Counted from the first letter of the stretch, positions 1 to 13,649 are shown. The stretch is DNA of 64,000 nucleotides from Dolomedes plantarius (GCA_907164885.2 OU015490.1:215465634-215529633), one strand, 5' to 3'. Notes: generated by a model from the sequence alone, not told the origin. Numbers and translations: made by a program.

Positions 1-371
1 GAAAGATGTGTGCGTTGTGGAACTCAAAATGCTAATGAGAGTTTGCACAGTGTGATTTGGGCAAAGTGCCCTAAATAAATATTTGTTAATAGACAACGAG
101 TAAAACTATGTGTATCAACAGCAGTTTGTGAGTTTAATATGGGTACAATGCACACAATAAGAGAAGTACAAAATATACTAGGAATGAATGTTGGTCATTC
201 CACAAAAAAATTTTGGTATTATGTTGGATTCATGAAAAGTTTTGTTTCGGAAAAGGCGTAATAATGTAAAGTACCAACTTGCTCGTAAAATTATACAAAA
301 AAGCTATTCGTAAAAGAGAACAGATAGCCAGAAAGAGAGAAGGTCTTACATATTCAGCTGGATTTTTTTAA
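1..371 (+). pseudogene. Mutator-like transposase-domain protein, C-terminal remnant
   Basis: From base 1 one frame reads ERCVRCGTQNANESLHSVIW and continues, after one in-frame TAA at 76-78, through a region containing STAVCEFNMGTMHTIREVQN to stops near 260. A second piece at about 313-371 reads REQIARKREGLTYSAGFF and then stops. The order TQN-NES-x-W-x-CPK, then a valine/alanine helix, then a basic KRE tail ending in a Y-x-x-G-x-F motif, is what I recall for arthropod and cnidarian proteins labelled Mutator-like transposase domain. Only the last quarter of such a protein is here; the rest would lie to the left of the window. At least one nonsense codon and one frame break make it non-functional. 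The family name comes from memory of motif order and needs a profile search. Confidence 0.55.
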
Positions 372-1300
372 AATTATCAAGCGTTATGAGTGAAGTTTAC
401 GTACTCTGTTGATGGTGAAACATTGCAACTTAAATTTTCAAACTCTAAACGAAACTGTTAGTTAATCTATAAATATTTATTATAAGTGTCTTCTAATACA
501 TATTTATAAGTATTTCATGCATTTAAAATTAATTTGAATACCTGTTGTAATAAATAGCTCTCTAAGAAATATATTTAAATTGTTATTCACATTTTTCACC
601 AGTTTTCCCGTCATTTCTGTTTGGGTAAGATTTTAATGAAAGCCTCTAATTATAACAAAATGTTCCCCTATTCAAATAAAATGGCTATAATTTTCAAGAT
701 ATATAAGTAGTAACATAATGACATTAATATTAAGAAAACTGGAATAGGTTTTTACAGTGTTTTCAGTGCTTAAAATCTTTAAATTGATTTTTCTCAGTTT
801 GCTGTTTTTTGACGTATTACTGTGTTTAAAGCAAAGCAACATCTACAAATATATGTCAAATGACTCCAGTATTTTTTTTCTAGCTTCCATATAATGTACT
901 TAATAAAACGGTGGATGGATTTTGCAATATAATGAAAAGAAAAAAAATGAAAAATCAAAATGTTGAGGAAACCATGCTTTTTGCTGCGATATTGCCTGTA
1001 TTTGTATATTTTATTCTTTTTTCTCAGGAAGTAATTCATTAATTGTAAAATCGATCCATAAAATTATAAGCATAATGTCATACACTTCCAAAAAAAATCA
1101 TGTTAGAATTTTGAAAACTAAAGGAGAAAAATAATTTTTAAAATTCTTTAATTTTTTTTTTTTAATTAACTTTCTCAATTTTTACCCACAAAATGATTTT
1201 TTCTTGTTAAAATCAGTTTGTATAAGTATCACCTATAATAATATGTGTATACTATAGATAAACATACTTTTGGAAAAAATTTTCTTCAAAGGGTACCGAG
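372..1300. other. AT-rich DNA without recognisable genes
   Basis: This stretch is rich in A and T runs with frequent stops in every frame. I see no domain motif, repeat unit or structured RNA signature in it. Confidence 0.6.
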
Positions 1301-1773
1301 TCCCCTTAACAAGTTTTGAAAAACATGATAACATTTAACAAGTCGTTCATTAAATTCCATATAATTAGGTGACACCAGGCCATCAGACTTTGGAAATGGC
1401 CACCGGAAAGATATATTGTTAAGAAGTTTAAAAAAAGAAATGATAAGTTTTTAACAAGTCGTTCATTAGATCGCATATAATTAGGAGACACCAAACCATC
1501 AAACATAGGAGATGGACACCGAGAAAATACATTGTTAAGAAGCTTAAAAAAGAAATAACATTTTAACAAGACGTTCATTAGATCTCACATAATTATGTGA
1601 CGTCTGACCATCAGACTTGGGAGATGGACACCAAGAAGATATGTTGTTAAGAATATTATAAAAGAAATGATAACATTTTAACAAGTCATACATTAGATTG
1701 CATATAATTAGGGGACACCAGACCATCAGGCTTTGGAGCTGGTCACCGACAAGATAAAATGTTACGAAATTCA
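1300..1773. repeat. 115-bp minisatellite, about four copies
   Basis: The phrase TTAACAAG followed by a CATTAGATTG-like segment and ATAATTAGG-GACACCA recurs at 1335, 1451, 1563 and 1678, giving periods of 116, 112 and 115 bp. Each unit also carries a TTTGGAGATGG-CACCG segment and a GTTAAGAAGTTTAAAAAA segment. Copies differ by roughly 10 to 15 percent, so the array is not young. The array is cut by the piggyBac-like element starting at 1774 and resumes on its far side at 3081. The open frames across it are by-products of the repeat, not genes. Confidence 0.85.
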
Positions 1774-3080
1774 CCCATTTAGGACCGCTCCATGTTTCCT
1801 TTATTGGAAATGCACCAAACAGTGTTTAAACACTTCTTAGAACATTAATTACACAAATAAGTTGTTTCCATAAAATTAAATTTATTTTTACGTGAGTTAC
1901 AAAATGTTGCGTTTTCGCAACAACAGTCCAAAGCGGTATAAAAATTTAAAAAATATAAAAATTTAAAATTATAAATTTTTTAAAAAATTTTTTTTAATCT
2001 TTGAAACATTTAGCGTGAAGAGGTATAGTACACTTATTTCATACAGAAATTGTTTGACTTTTGCTGTGTTTACATTTTTTTGTTTATTTTCACTATTTTT
2101 AGTAATAATATGGGCCATACGGTTTTTCCAAGTTTTGTTGAGAATTAGATTTTGAATTGAAGATGGTCTTCCAATATGTGAAGTTTTAGGTAAAAAAGAA
2201 TTCATCTGCATTTTTTCAAGCCTTTTTATCAAAGATATGGCTCTCTCAAAGATATAGATCTCTTAAACTCTAATAAACTTATTTTAGAATTCATTACATC
2301 CATGTATAGACTCTATTTTTCCCATACAATATGCTCCTTTTTCTTACTATATTGCTTACTTTTACATTTATTAGAAAAAAAAATGTCGATTTCACCTGCA
2401 ATGTCTTTAGGTGATTCGACATTTTCACATAAAATATTATCATCAATAGCTTCTTTATCCGTCAAATCATCCGGATCTGGAGGGATAATGACGAATTATG
2501 GTTCCTCATTAGCTTCTGTTGAGCACGATTCTGAAATATCATCATCTAGCCCATGAAAATACTCCAATGTCTCTTCCAATGTCAAAAATCACTTTTTTCT
2601 AGAGACAAACTTATCCGAAATGCAAACAATACCAATTTACTGCATGAAAAACTAGGCATCACTAATAAAACACATTGGAAATAAGTAATACACTCTGGAC
2701 TGATGTTGCGTTTTAGCAACATTTTTAAAAATATGAATTTAGAAACATAAAAACAAAAATTGTAATTTATCTGTTGAAGCCATTTTGTTCTTTAGTCTCT
2801 AGTAAACTCGGAACAAGCATCAAATCGGAAATTTAAGATGTGTTGCTATCTAAGGTTATTATTTGAAAATAGTCATTTTTTTCTCTTTCAAAACACCAGA
2901 AAAAAAACAATTTTTAGCAAGTGCTAAATGCGGGGAAATGAGGAAACAAAAAATTGTTATGATCAATTGAAGTATAGAGAATAAAATAAAAATGTTACTT
3001 CAGACGTACAAAATTTTGAACATGCCTTTAAAAAATACAGAAATTAATGTTGCGTTTTCGCAACGCCAGTCAAAAATGGG
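1774..3080 (-). mobile_element. piggyBac-like element A, internally deleted
   Basis: The ends read CCCATTTAGGACCG on the left and, inverted, CCCATTTTTGACTGG on the right, so the termini begin with CCC as in piggyBac elements. The right flank is TTAA (3081-3084); the left flank is TTCA (1770-1773). Alignment with neighbouring minisatellite units shows that this site was originally a TTAA inside GAAGTTTAAAAAA, so one target copy has mutated. The element is 1307 bp and carries the palindrome GTTGCGTTTTCGCAAC at 1906-1921 and 3049-3064 and a one-base variant at 2705-2720. It retains the acidic start and the cysteine-rich-like end of a transposase on the minus strand but lacks the catalytic core, so it is non-autonomous. 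Confidence 0.75.
1969..2556 (-). pseudogene. piggyBac transposase remnant (N-terminus joined to C-terminus)
   Basis: On the minus strand, 2556 to about 2340 encodes an acidic leader ending in IPPDPDDLTDKEAIDDN, which resembles the N-terminal acidic region of piggyBac-derived transposases, with one internal stop. From 2232 to 1969 a second frame reads GRPSSIQN and then a lysine-rich stretch whose spacing of aromatic and hydrophobic residues matches the C-terminal cysteine-rich domain, although the cysteines themselves are lost. The DDD catalytic domain of about 350 residues that should lie between is absent, so the gene has been deleted internally. The N-terminal match is the stronger evidence. 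Confidence 0.6.
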
Positions 3081-3280
3081 TTAAAAAAATTATCGCGTTT
3101 TAACAATACATTCACAGCTTCCTCAAAAATGACTATACTGAAGTAGAATGAAACTTGTTATAATTTTCCTGTTGTGTGGTGAATTTGAAATTTTCCTTTA
3201 TTTAAAAATTAACAGAGTAATATGGGTTTTGGAACTGGTCACCGTATAAAGTTTACTGTTAAGAGGTATCAGACAAAATA
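3081..3280. repeat. Minisatellite continuation right of element A
   Basis: TTAAAAAAATTATCGCGTTT followed by TAACAATACATTCA aligns with the TTTAAAAAAAGAAATGATAA plus TTAACAAGTCGTTCA part of the 115-bp unit, so the array resumes exactly at the piggyBac target site. A further diverged piece at 3221-3275 (GGTTTTGGAACTGGTCACCG, then CTGTTAAGAGG) matches the second half of the unit. Confidence 0.65.
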
Positions 3281-3487
3281 AGAAAAATCTAATGAAAATT
3301 ATTTTTCGTAATACATGTGAGTGGTGTAGGATAACAAAAAATAATTTCTATCAGACCTTTATTTTTTTTCGGTATCGGGCAAAAGACTTAATGTTTGCAC
3401 TTTCGAACGATGTGAACTTTAAATTGCCTGTAGAAAAATTCCTACATTATTTTTTACAAGTAGGTATTTTTCCAATTTTTTCCATCT

Positions 3488-3965
3488 TTAACCGATCAAA
3501 ATACAATAAAAATATCCTTCACTAAATTTTTGAAGAAAAAAAATGGATTTTGTTAGCTTACATTCTACACCACTCATATATATATTAAGTATATCAAAAT
3601 ATTGTCTTTCCTTATTTAACAATTTATACAAAATTCTGAAGAGGAATTTTTCGTATTTATTTACTCCTCTTTCTCCTAAAACTACAAAATAATAAGACAG
3701 TATTTTCCATAGAAACACATTTTTCTCCCAAAAGTACTGAGGGGAAATCTGATCCACGCTGTCAATCACATACATTTTTCGTTGAATGAACTTATAAGTA
3801 TTACATGTCCTATAACGACAGCTATAACTATTCTTCCTCTTACACTATCACTCACATTTTATCTTAGACATATAAATAAATTAGCTGGAAGTGGGATCTT
3901 CTGTTTTCTGGGCGCATGTATCACTATGTTCATTGCCAAGTTACATTGTCCGATATATGTAAGCC
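3488..3965 (-). pseudogene. Degraded piggyBac transposase core fragment
   Basis: Reading leftward, about 3965-3860 encodes MNIVIHAPRKQKIPLPANLF followed by ICLR and a stop, which resembles the segment leading into the DNxFTS catalytic block of piggyBac transposases. Then 3775-3488 encodes VDSVDQ-like residues (VIDSVDQISPQY) followed by LWKILSYYF, resembling the GGVDxxDQ and WWKKVFF segments that come next in the family. Order and strand fit, but about 80 codons between the blocks are missing and catalytic aspartates are altered. The identification rests on motif order only. Confidence 0.4.
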
Positions 3966-4042
3966 TTATGAGATGTATAAGTAAAATACGAAAAGGTATG
4001 CCTGTCTCTTTTGAGTAAGTGATTAGTGTAATTAAAAGGATA

Positions 4043-4043
4043 A

Positions 4044-4092
<49 letters not shown>
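4043..4092. repeat. TA microsatellite
   Basis: About 25 uninterrupted TA dinucleotides. Confidence 0.97.
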
Positions 4093-4093
<1 letters not shown>

Positions 4094-5130
4094 TCATGTA
4101 TTTCGCTGTACGACTCATGAACGAAAACTGTGAATAAAATTTATCCTCGAATATATCATTCTATAAAAAAATGACTCATTTTAACTCACTTTATCTAAAT
4201 ACTCACCCTGCATTTCTTGTGTTTAAGGAATACGTAAATAAATATAAATTCAGTTAAAGTAATGAATTATGCATGAAAAAGTACAAATCCTTCTTTAAAG
4301 ACACAGGCAAACAATAATTTCGCCCTAAACATTAAAATATCACCATTCGTTAAATAAAACAACATTACATTTGAATTCCAAAATCTACCACTGGGGAAAC
4401 ACTTTATTCAAAATCCCGAGTTTTTCGATTACACAAAAAGAATTTTCAATTTTCAGGTGCGTTGGATTCCCAGTAGATTCAAAGTGAACCATCAAAATGG
4501 GATTATGGGAAAGAAAAATAATGCGTTGGAGTAGTTACAAATGACAAGTTCTTTATCGAAACAATTTAAAACCTAAACTGACAATTTAACATTTTTATTA
4601 TTTATCTTAAAGAAAAATAAATGTAAATGTATGCTAATAATGAAATTGCTTTTTAGAACAATCTGCACAAAGTATATTTTATTCGAGTTATACGACCCAT
4701 CATAATGTATTAATGTATTTTCAACATATCCAAATAAATATGTAATTTGATAGAGTTAATTAGAAATGGATGCAAATATTAGCATTTAGATATCAAGTAA
4801 TCAGTTCCTGATGTTAATTATTCATTTAAAATGGCACTTTTTCTAAGAGTTAAACACTAAATGTCATTCCCGACGACCTGTGAATAATAATTTGTTCCTT
4901 TGTTTATCTGTTTCATTTAAATTTTTATTTATTATTTGTATCCAAAATGTATCTGCTTTATGGATATAATATGGATACAAAGGTTAATGGATGTTACAGT
5001 CAATTGAATTTCAGTCAGATTTCAAAGCAAATGAAAAGAAACAGTCATAACAATCTAGAATGGAAATTATTATATAGAAATTATTATTATAAATACGTAT
5101 CAGTTAACCGATGCAAATGTCAATAAACTT

Positions 5131-5175
<45 letters not shown>

Positions 5176-8100
5176 TTCGAGTTATTTGTGTTATGTTTTA
5201 TTTCTTTTTATGTTTACACAAGAAGTGTTTTTAACGTAAGATTACGTTCCTCAATAACGGCCCTCCGGGAAGAGAAAAAATGTCCACCCTGCGTCGCGAG
5301 TAATAATTTTGGCAACGCGCCAATCCCAGTAGCAGTAAACAGTTAAACAGAAAAGTACCAAAATGTGTTTAAAAAAAATAGGTAAGCAACGATAAGTAAT
5401 CCTACCTTAATATCCCGCGGTAGTTTCGTTAAAAGAGACTACCTGAAATATTCTTTTATAAGAGCATATTTGTTTGTTCGTTGGTATTTTTCATACTACG
5501 GACATAAATATAATGCTGAAAGCATTTTCATCTTTTTAAGTTTATAATGTTAATGTTTTCTCCCGATTATTTATTTCGTAACCCACATTTTTTGCATTCT
5601 TATGTGCCCAGTTGTTAAATTGTGTTTAAAAATATTTTTCATTTTCAGTATTGATATATGGAAGCCATTTTTGAGTCATTATTTGTAAAATGTGGGGTTC
5701 ACTCCTTGACTCCTCATATAAAAAGGTTCATATCGGAATTTGAAATTAGAGTAAGGTATTTCATAACTACTCTGAACAGAGTGCTCTCAAGTTTTTATAA
5801 CTCTTAATTGTTTCTAAACAGACATTTTTCTAGTAGCATTTGCATCATGGATTTTTCTCTAAAACTAGTTTGTTGGTGACAACTGTTTGGGAACGAAAGC
5901 CATTATGTTTATTTTTAACCAATTAGCCATGAAAATTGCACTATTATATTCAATTTAACTATTTTAGCTTTGCAACATTTTTGCATTTTGTTTAATATTT
6001 TTATAGCGCTTGTCCTAGATTACAAAATAATTTGAATAAATGGAGCGTAATCCTTCTAAAAACTGAGTAAAACATATAAAATAATTTGTTTAAATTATTC
6101 TTCATATACTTAATTTCGTAGAAATCTTCAAACTAGGAATTTCAAATTGATATAATTGATCGTACTTCTCTTTCAACATTCTACTTTTAACAAAAGTGTT
6201 AACTTTCATAAATTTTCCTTGACTATGTACACATGTAAAATTAATTTACATAGCAAACCATTTAGTATTTATCCCATAAATTCGGAAGGAGATATGTCTT
6301 GATGCCGAAGGTCCACGAGAATTTAGTAGAGATGTGAAAGCTCCTAACAAATGAGCAAATGGTTTTGATTTAATATCTGGTGTTACGCATCACATCTGTA
6401 ACCTTTTCAAGAAGGCACCATATATTGTAAGTATAAGTAGTAAGTCTCCTAGGATTTCATGAGTTTTCAGTGATTTCATTTTTAACACGCAATATATCAA
6501 GATACCTCTGATAAGACAGTTATAATTTATCTTTTGTTTTCCCATTTGAACCATCAATTTTTCCCACAATCTTAGTTGATTTCTATCACTTTATAGCCTC
6601 TGTATTACACTTTCGTATTTCTAAGTCTTTCATAGTTCGGGAGTGCAATGTTGTAATTTCTTCATGGTGAAATATAAAGAATCTTTTTTTCTTCCTTCCT
6701 TTCCAGAACTTCAATTAGGAATATTTAGTGTATTTCTTTAAACATGAATAACCAACATCCAGCCAAGCGCATTGGGCACATTACTTGAATTAATTCTCAA
6801 GTAACGTAGGAAGATTTAGTAATAATGAAGTCTTCAAGTTGGCTTGTTCTGACGAACCTTACTTTGTTCCTTGAAATATCTCATCAGAATAAATAAATGA
6901 ACGAGTATTGTCATCAGCCAAACTACACAACACTCTCAGAATCATCTCTTACTTTGTGTACTTTTACCAAAGTTCAACTCTATATAAATATTAGATTAGA
7001 GCTCGAATTGCCACAAGCGAGATAGAGGGAGAATTTCGTTTCAAAATAACGCTTTCTAACAGAAATAAATCGAAAAAGTAAACTGTAAAAAGGATATGCT
7101 GTTTCAGGTTATAAAATGTATCTGTTTCAGGATGTAATGTTTCTGTGTAGCGGGTATAAGCCTGTTTTTCGTATCCCTCTTTTGTATCGTAAATAGATCT
7201 TCTTACCCTTCTAGCTATTCTTCAGTTTTTGTAATATACACAAAACAGCATTTTTTTACAGTGAAGGAACCTATACAATTGGTTCTAACTCTCCCTCGTC
7301 TCTAACCCTTTTTGTTTAAGGTTTTTGTGTACTAACCCTATTGGATTTTCTCACCTCAATTTAAACCTAAGTAGAAAATGTGTCCAAGAATTACCGACTT
7401 CGATTTAAAGATTATTTTTAAATTGTACTCCGTAAGAGAGAATTAAATTTTATAAATTGAGGCATTTTTTAAATGCAAATAATATTTTTAAATTTAAATT
7501 TTTCGGGGAGGGGGAAATTGGGTATAGTGTGTTTTAAACGCTCATAAATTTCTTTGGTGTGCGAAATTTATCAAATGATTCCTGTTGCAAGGCACAGAAA
7601 ATTTGAAGCTACCTGAAAAAAATGATTATCAGCATTTATGTATCTGTAAATGTAGACAAATTTTCTCTATAAGTTAGCATTGAGGTGAACGAATCGAATA
7701 CGGTTATTACACAGGAGACTTAATACGCAAGCATTGTAAACACGATTTGATATTTTGCTATATTCCTGTCACAATATGTAATAAAACTAGCCAAGAAAAA
7801 ATCTTAATAAACATTTAATCGTTGTCAAGTTTTTTAGTAATCATAACAACAGGTTTACTCGATTTTTTATCTAGTAAATCTAAACTTATTTTTCACATCG
7901 AATATAAAATCCTTAAAAAGAAATAAATAGCCCAAACTTTCTTTGCCTCATGTTTATAGATATTTACTAAATCATAAACTTTATGAAAATGATCTTTACA
8001 AAATAAATCTAATACTTGCATTTAAAATTCTTTCGTGGTTAAATTGATGGGGTTTTTTTGGTTATAGTATTCATGTAATTCTCAGCTCGCTGAAGTTTCA

Positions 8101-8200
8101 TAATGTAATCGGCAAAAAAAATAATAATAAAAAAAAATAAATAAATAAATACGTTTATCTCTTAAAAATGTCGTTTTCTTGTACAATAGTAGCAAAACCT
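4093..8200. other. AT-rich DNA, no gene recognised
   Basis: No coding motif or repeat unit is convincing here. Two details are noted. A GC-richer patch at 5255-5330 (GGCCCTCCGGGAAGAG, then GCGTCGCGAG) precedes an ATAGGTAAGC at about 5380 that resembles a splice donor. CATATATTGTAAGTAT at about 6419-6434 also looks like a donor site. Neither has a supporting open frame, so I do not call exons. Confidence 0.5.
5137..5172. repeat. TA microsatellite
   Basis: About 17 TA dinucleotides in otherwise anonymous DNA. Confidence 0.95.
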
Positions 8201-8212
8201 AATAACTTTTCT

Positions 8213-9463
8213 TATGAAATCGATTTTCCAAGACTAATTTTTGAAAGAGGTACATGTTATATGATTGTTTGAATGAAAGTTAATTATGTCTTCAATATAT
8301 GCGATTTTTCTAGGAATAATAATTTTTATAAAATTTTACAAAGAAATTGTAAAAAAATAATAATACTCAAATATTTCTCTAATAGTTTTTGTTTTTAAAA
8401 ACATAAAACTAATTTTACAAGCTTTCACAAAAATATTTGATTAAAATTAATGACCCCAAGACCGGTTCTATTATGGTGAACGTAGCAATTCCTATCGTCA
8501 TAAACAATCATCTAATGTAAAATCACATAAAAAACATCTCTTAATTTTTTATCATGAAAATATCTTATGAAATATTCCTGTAAATAATTGCTTAAAAATT
8601 TAGTGTGTAATTCAAAATAATTTCTAGTTCAAAATTTTTTCCTATGAATTTTTAGTTCATATGAAATCGAATTTCCGAACCTGATTTTTATAAGAGGTAC
8701 ATGTTGTATAATTGTTTGAATGAAAGTTAATAATGTCTTTCATATATGTGAAGTTTCTCGGAAGAAGTCATATTTTTATAAACTGTTAAATATAAATAAA
8801 AAAACAATATCCCTCTAATAGATTTATTTTTAATAACATAACACTAATTTTACTGGATTTCAGATAAATATTTGATTAAAATTAATGACCCTAAGATTGA
8901 TTCTGTTAAGGTGCTCGTAGCAATCCATATCGTATTAAACAATCATATAATATAAAATCACATAAAAAACATCTCTTAATTTTTTTACAGAAATATCGTA
9001 TGAAATATTCCTGTAAATAATTGCTTAAAGAATTAATGTATAATTCAAAAGATTTTTTTTGTTCAAAATTTTTTCATTTCAATTTTTATTTCATATGAAA
9101 TCGATTTTTCGAGCCTAAATTTTATAAGAGTTCATTGTTGTATGATTATGTGGATAAACATAAATAATGTGGAATAAAAACAAATAATACACTAATATTT
9201 CTCTAATGGTTTTTATTTTAAGTAACATAAAAATAATTTTACTGGAATTTAGGAAATACTTTATTAAAGTTAATGACCCTAAAAATCATAATTTATGGTG
9301 TGCATAGCAATCCCAAACGCCATAAACAATCATCTAATATAGAATTACATATAAAACCATCTCTTAATCTTTTATGACAGAAATATCTTATGAAATATTC
9401 CTGTAAATAATTGCTTAAACGTTTTAATGTGCAATTCAAAAGAATTTTTAGTTCAAAACCACT
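8213..9463. repeat. About 440-bp unit repeated three times in tandem
   Basis: ATGAAATCGATTTTC-like anchors occur at 8214, 8661 and 9095, giving periods of 447 and 434 bp. Shared internal landmarks include AAGAGGTACATGTTGTAT, TTAATGACCCTAAGA, AAACAATCATCTAATATA and AATATTCCTGTAAATAATTG. The third copy lacks a short part of the middle and stops at AGTTCAAAAC. Copies differ by roughly 15 percent plus small indels. No open frame is conserved among them, so this is a non-coding tandem duplication. Confidence 0.85.
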
Positions 9464-9797
9464 CCATAAGTAACGATTCTAATGACTACCGCCCAATATT
9501 CCTTTTATAACGATAATTCTATCATACCATAGAAATCCATAATGGCTCCTAAATGCATTCAATTATTCTGAAGCAGCAAATCGTCATTTACTAAACCAAC
9601 CATAACGATGCGGATGCACACATTTTTCATGAATTTTATCATATTTCCAAACCATTTGGGATAAATCAAGCCGCTTTTATCCTCGAATAATTTATTGTGC
9701 GACGCTGAAATTTTAGCAACTTATATTTCTGAGATTATTTGGGAAATTCTCTAAATTGTTTGTTTCCATGAATAGTAACTTCCTATTTGTTCCTTTA

Positions 9798-9798
<1 letters not shown>
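9464..9798. other. No feature recognised
   Basis: Short anonymous interval between the 440-bp array and a CA/TA microsatellite; no motif seen. Confidence 0.5.

Positions 9799-9851
<53 letters not shown>
9799..9851. repeat. Compound CA/TA microsatellite
   Basis: About 17 CA dinucleotides pass directly into about 9 TA dinucleotides. Confidence 0.95.
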
Positions 9852-9852
9852 C

Positions 9853-10117
9853 TTTAATCAGTCTTGTCCTAATTTAATATGTCTTTAAGCGGTTCTGAAC
9901 AAAATATGACCGTTTAGAGGTGTGGTCTTAGAATAGGAGTGGTCGGCTAGAGAAGTTGCTCTGTATATAATATATGCATATACAGATCCTATGAATAAAA
10001 TTAAACTATACATTATATATTTAATATATACATTTACAGATCCTGTGAATAGAAGAAAAATATACTCCACACGACAACGATTCAGTGGGAGTGAATTATT
10101 TAAAAAGACTGATTAAA
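9853..10117. mobile_element. Candidate 265-bp MITE with 13-bp inverted ends
   Basis: TTTAATCAGTCTT at 9853-9865 is matched exactly in inverted orientation by AAGACTGATTAAA at 10105-10117. The interior contains two related direct copies of ACAGATCCTATGAATA (near 9981 and 10034). There is no coding capacity. I could not identify a target duplication because the left flank is a TA tract, so the superfamily is unknown. Confidence 0.5.
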
Positions 10118-10848
<731 letters not shown>

Positions 10849-11147
10849 TGTAACAGCTGGGCCGGTTGGCTCACTATTACTGAAATCCACTGTGTAAGGC
10901 GAAAAGCACTAAGCATGGACGATTAACATCACACGCAAATTTTATTAACAACAAAAGAACAAATTTTAAATATAAGTTACAATCACATATCAGCGCGCGG
11001 AGCTGAGATACAAAAATCTCGGCGCGCGGAAAAAACTCCCAACCTCGCGCGTGGAAAAAACTTCCAACGCCGTTGTAAACAAACAATCTTCGTCTACTGT
11101 CCAGTGGCGAGCTGTGGCTTTAAATTTTCAACTCTGGCGTTCTAACA
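10849..11147 (-). mobile_element. Solo LTR, gypsy-like, inserted in a TA tract
   Basis: The 299-bp block runs from TGTAACAGC to GTTCTAACA on the plus strand, so on the minus strand it begins TGTTAGAAC and ends CTGTTACA, the usual TG...CA boundaries. ATAT flanks both sides. In minus orientation an AATAAA signal lies at about 10940-10950, consistent with an R region followed by a U5. Three GCGCGCGG-type GC boxes lie at about 10993-11051, in the putative U3. It is much richer in GC than the flanks. No internal coding region remains, which implies recombination between two LTRs. The family assignment is inference from the termini. Confidence 0.6.
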
Positions 11148-11746
<599 letters not shown>

Positions 11747-11812
<66 letters not shown>

Positions 11813-11813
11813 G
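11747..11813. repeat. TA microsatellite (left of Tigger element)
   Basis: About 30 TA dinucleotides ending in AAATG next to the TA target duplication of the adjoining transposon. Confidence 0.95.
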
Positions 11814-12218
11814 TACAGTGGTACACGTTCGAATAGCAGACAGTCACGGGACCAAAAGTTTTGTACACCATTAGGAGGTGTCCGATATTGGGGAGGACAA
11901 CCTTTTTATAAAAAATTTTCTTGCACTTCTACTTGTCATTTGAACGAAAATTACGGCTGCAATTTTAATTTAAATTGATAACTTAATTAGGTAAGAAAAC
12001 AATAACGATTTACTACTTTACCTTTTATTTGTGTGCTAATCCTTTTATCTCGCATTAATAAATCTCAAAATACAATGTATAGGAGTTAAATTATTTTAGT
12101 TATTACTGAAAAAATCTGTTAAAAACGTTTTATTTCTCTTTCTTTCACAGCAAACCTGTTTTTCAAGGTGAATCTTCCTAGGATTTATCCATGCTAGTCC
12201 CACCGAATCTTCATTGTT

Positions 12219-13602
12219 TTAAAATAACTGTTTTAATTGTTCGGTGTATTTCAGTGCTTCCGAATAATCTTTTATTTTGCAGTCCATTATTAGCGATTCC
12301 TCATCTTCATCCTCAGAAAGCGTCAGAGCTTCAGTAGTGTCCCGATGAATGAAATAGTAAAAATGTAGGTTTTCTGCCTCAATGGATAAATGTTCGTCGA
12401 TCTTGACATACTCTTCAACGCTGACATGTGAATCCAAATTGGATACTAGATCCGCAAGTTCTTTTTCACTTTTTTCAGTAGTACTGTCAGTTGCCACTTG
12501 TACTCAAAATTCCTGCCTTCTTAAAACATTTTAGAACACGCCGAGGTTCTACCTTTTCCAGGGCTGACGTGGTCCAGGAAATTGCATCCTAAACAGATAT
12601 CGATTTTTCTAACTCATAGCAGGATTTAAAGTAAATAATCTGTGAAAGCAATTGTCTCAGAAGCAGCTTTCTGTATTGAACTTTAAAGCTGCGGATAATT
12701 CTCTGATCAAGTGGCTGTAGCATCAAAGTGGTGTTAGGAGGCAAGAAAACTAAATTAATATTTTTGAGAACTAAATCATCAGGATGGGAAGTAGCATTGT
12801 CCATGAACAGAATGATTTTTCTCCTTTGCTTTTTCATTTTGATGTTTACCTCCACCAACCATTCACTCATTATCTCAGTAGTTATCCACGCTTTCTTTTT
12901 TCGTTTCCAAAAAACACTAAGTTTTCGTACATCAATGTTCTTGAAACATCTACGTTTCTTAGCTTTTTCAGTAACAACAGGAGTTTCTAAGTCTCCCAGC
13001 ATGTTGCAACACAACAAAAGAGTGAGCCGCTCTTTTGAAATTTTCCCGCGACTACATTTTTCACCCTTGAAACATAAGGTATTGTCCGGAAGGACGTGGT
13101 AAAAGAGGTCAGTCTCGTCGGTATTGAAAATATCTCTGTCATCATATCCTCTGTACAAAGATTTAAGCTTTTCAATCCAACCTGTTACTTTATTTGAATT
13201 TACAGATTTTTCTTCGCCACAAATCTGTTTAGAAGATATGTTGTGACGTGACCGGAATTTTCCAAACCTGAGGCCTTAAAAGTTTCTAATCCCAAGCTTT
13301 CACCGACTTCTCTGGCATTTTCTTGGAGTAAAACACCACTTATAGGAATATTCTTTGCACGAGCAGAACAGAACCATTTCATCAACACTTCGTCAATTTC
13401 GCATGTTTCTATCTTACGAAACTCGAATTCAGGACCCACATTTTTCGAATTTCTTCTTTATCCTTCAAAAGTTTACTAATCTGCGTTTTACTAATGTGGA
13501 AACTTTCGGCAAAGCTACGGACGCTCAGTTTTTCTTTTTTCAGCATCTTCCAAAACGTCAATTTTTCCTTTCAAATTCAATCTCTTCCTTTTCGACGCCA
13601 TT
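12219..13602 (-). pseudogene. Tigger/pogo family DDE transposase, frameshifted
   Basis: Translation begins at about 13602 with MASKRKRLNLKGKIDVL, the start of a CENP-B/Psq-type helix-turn-helix, which shifts frame after about 25 codons into VRSFAESFHISKTQISKLLK. The second, CENP-B-like DNA-binding domain follows at 13439-13200 (FCSARAKNIPISGVLL). The DDE_1 catalytic domain is at 13158-12589, with the first aspartate in FNTDETDLFYHVLP, the second in ILFMDNATSHP, and the family signature LPPNTTLMLQPLDQ. An acidic C-terminal tail lies at 12497-12219 after another frame change. A Tigger transposase normally has about 500 to 600 residues, which fits this span. At least three frame breaks make it inactive, but the catalytic motifs are well preserved, so decay is recent. 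It would bind the element ends and catalyse cut-and-paste transposition in the nucleus. Confidence 0.85.
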
Positions 13603-13649
13603 TTAACACTGTCTGAATCAGTTTGCACTGTCACATTGTTGTCAGTTGT

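Noticed and set aside
3782..4018. 78-codon hydrophobic open frame on the plus strand
   Set aside because: The opposite strand gives a better match to a piggyBac transposase fragment, so this frame looks like its shadow.
5240..5400. Possible host exon with a GTAAGC donor
   Set aside because: No supporting open frame, acceptor site or protein similarity; donor-like hexamers occur by chance.
12728..13102. 124-codon plus-strand open frame
   Set aside because: It lies antisense to the Tigger transposase catalytic domain and has no domain of its own.
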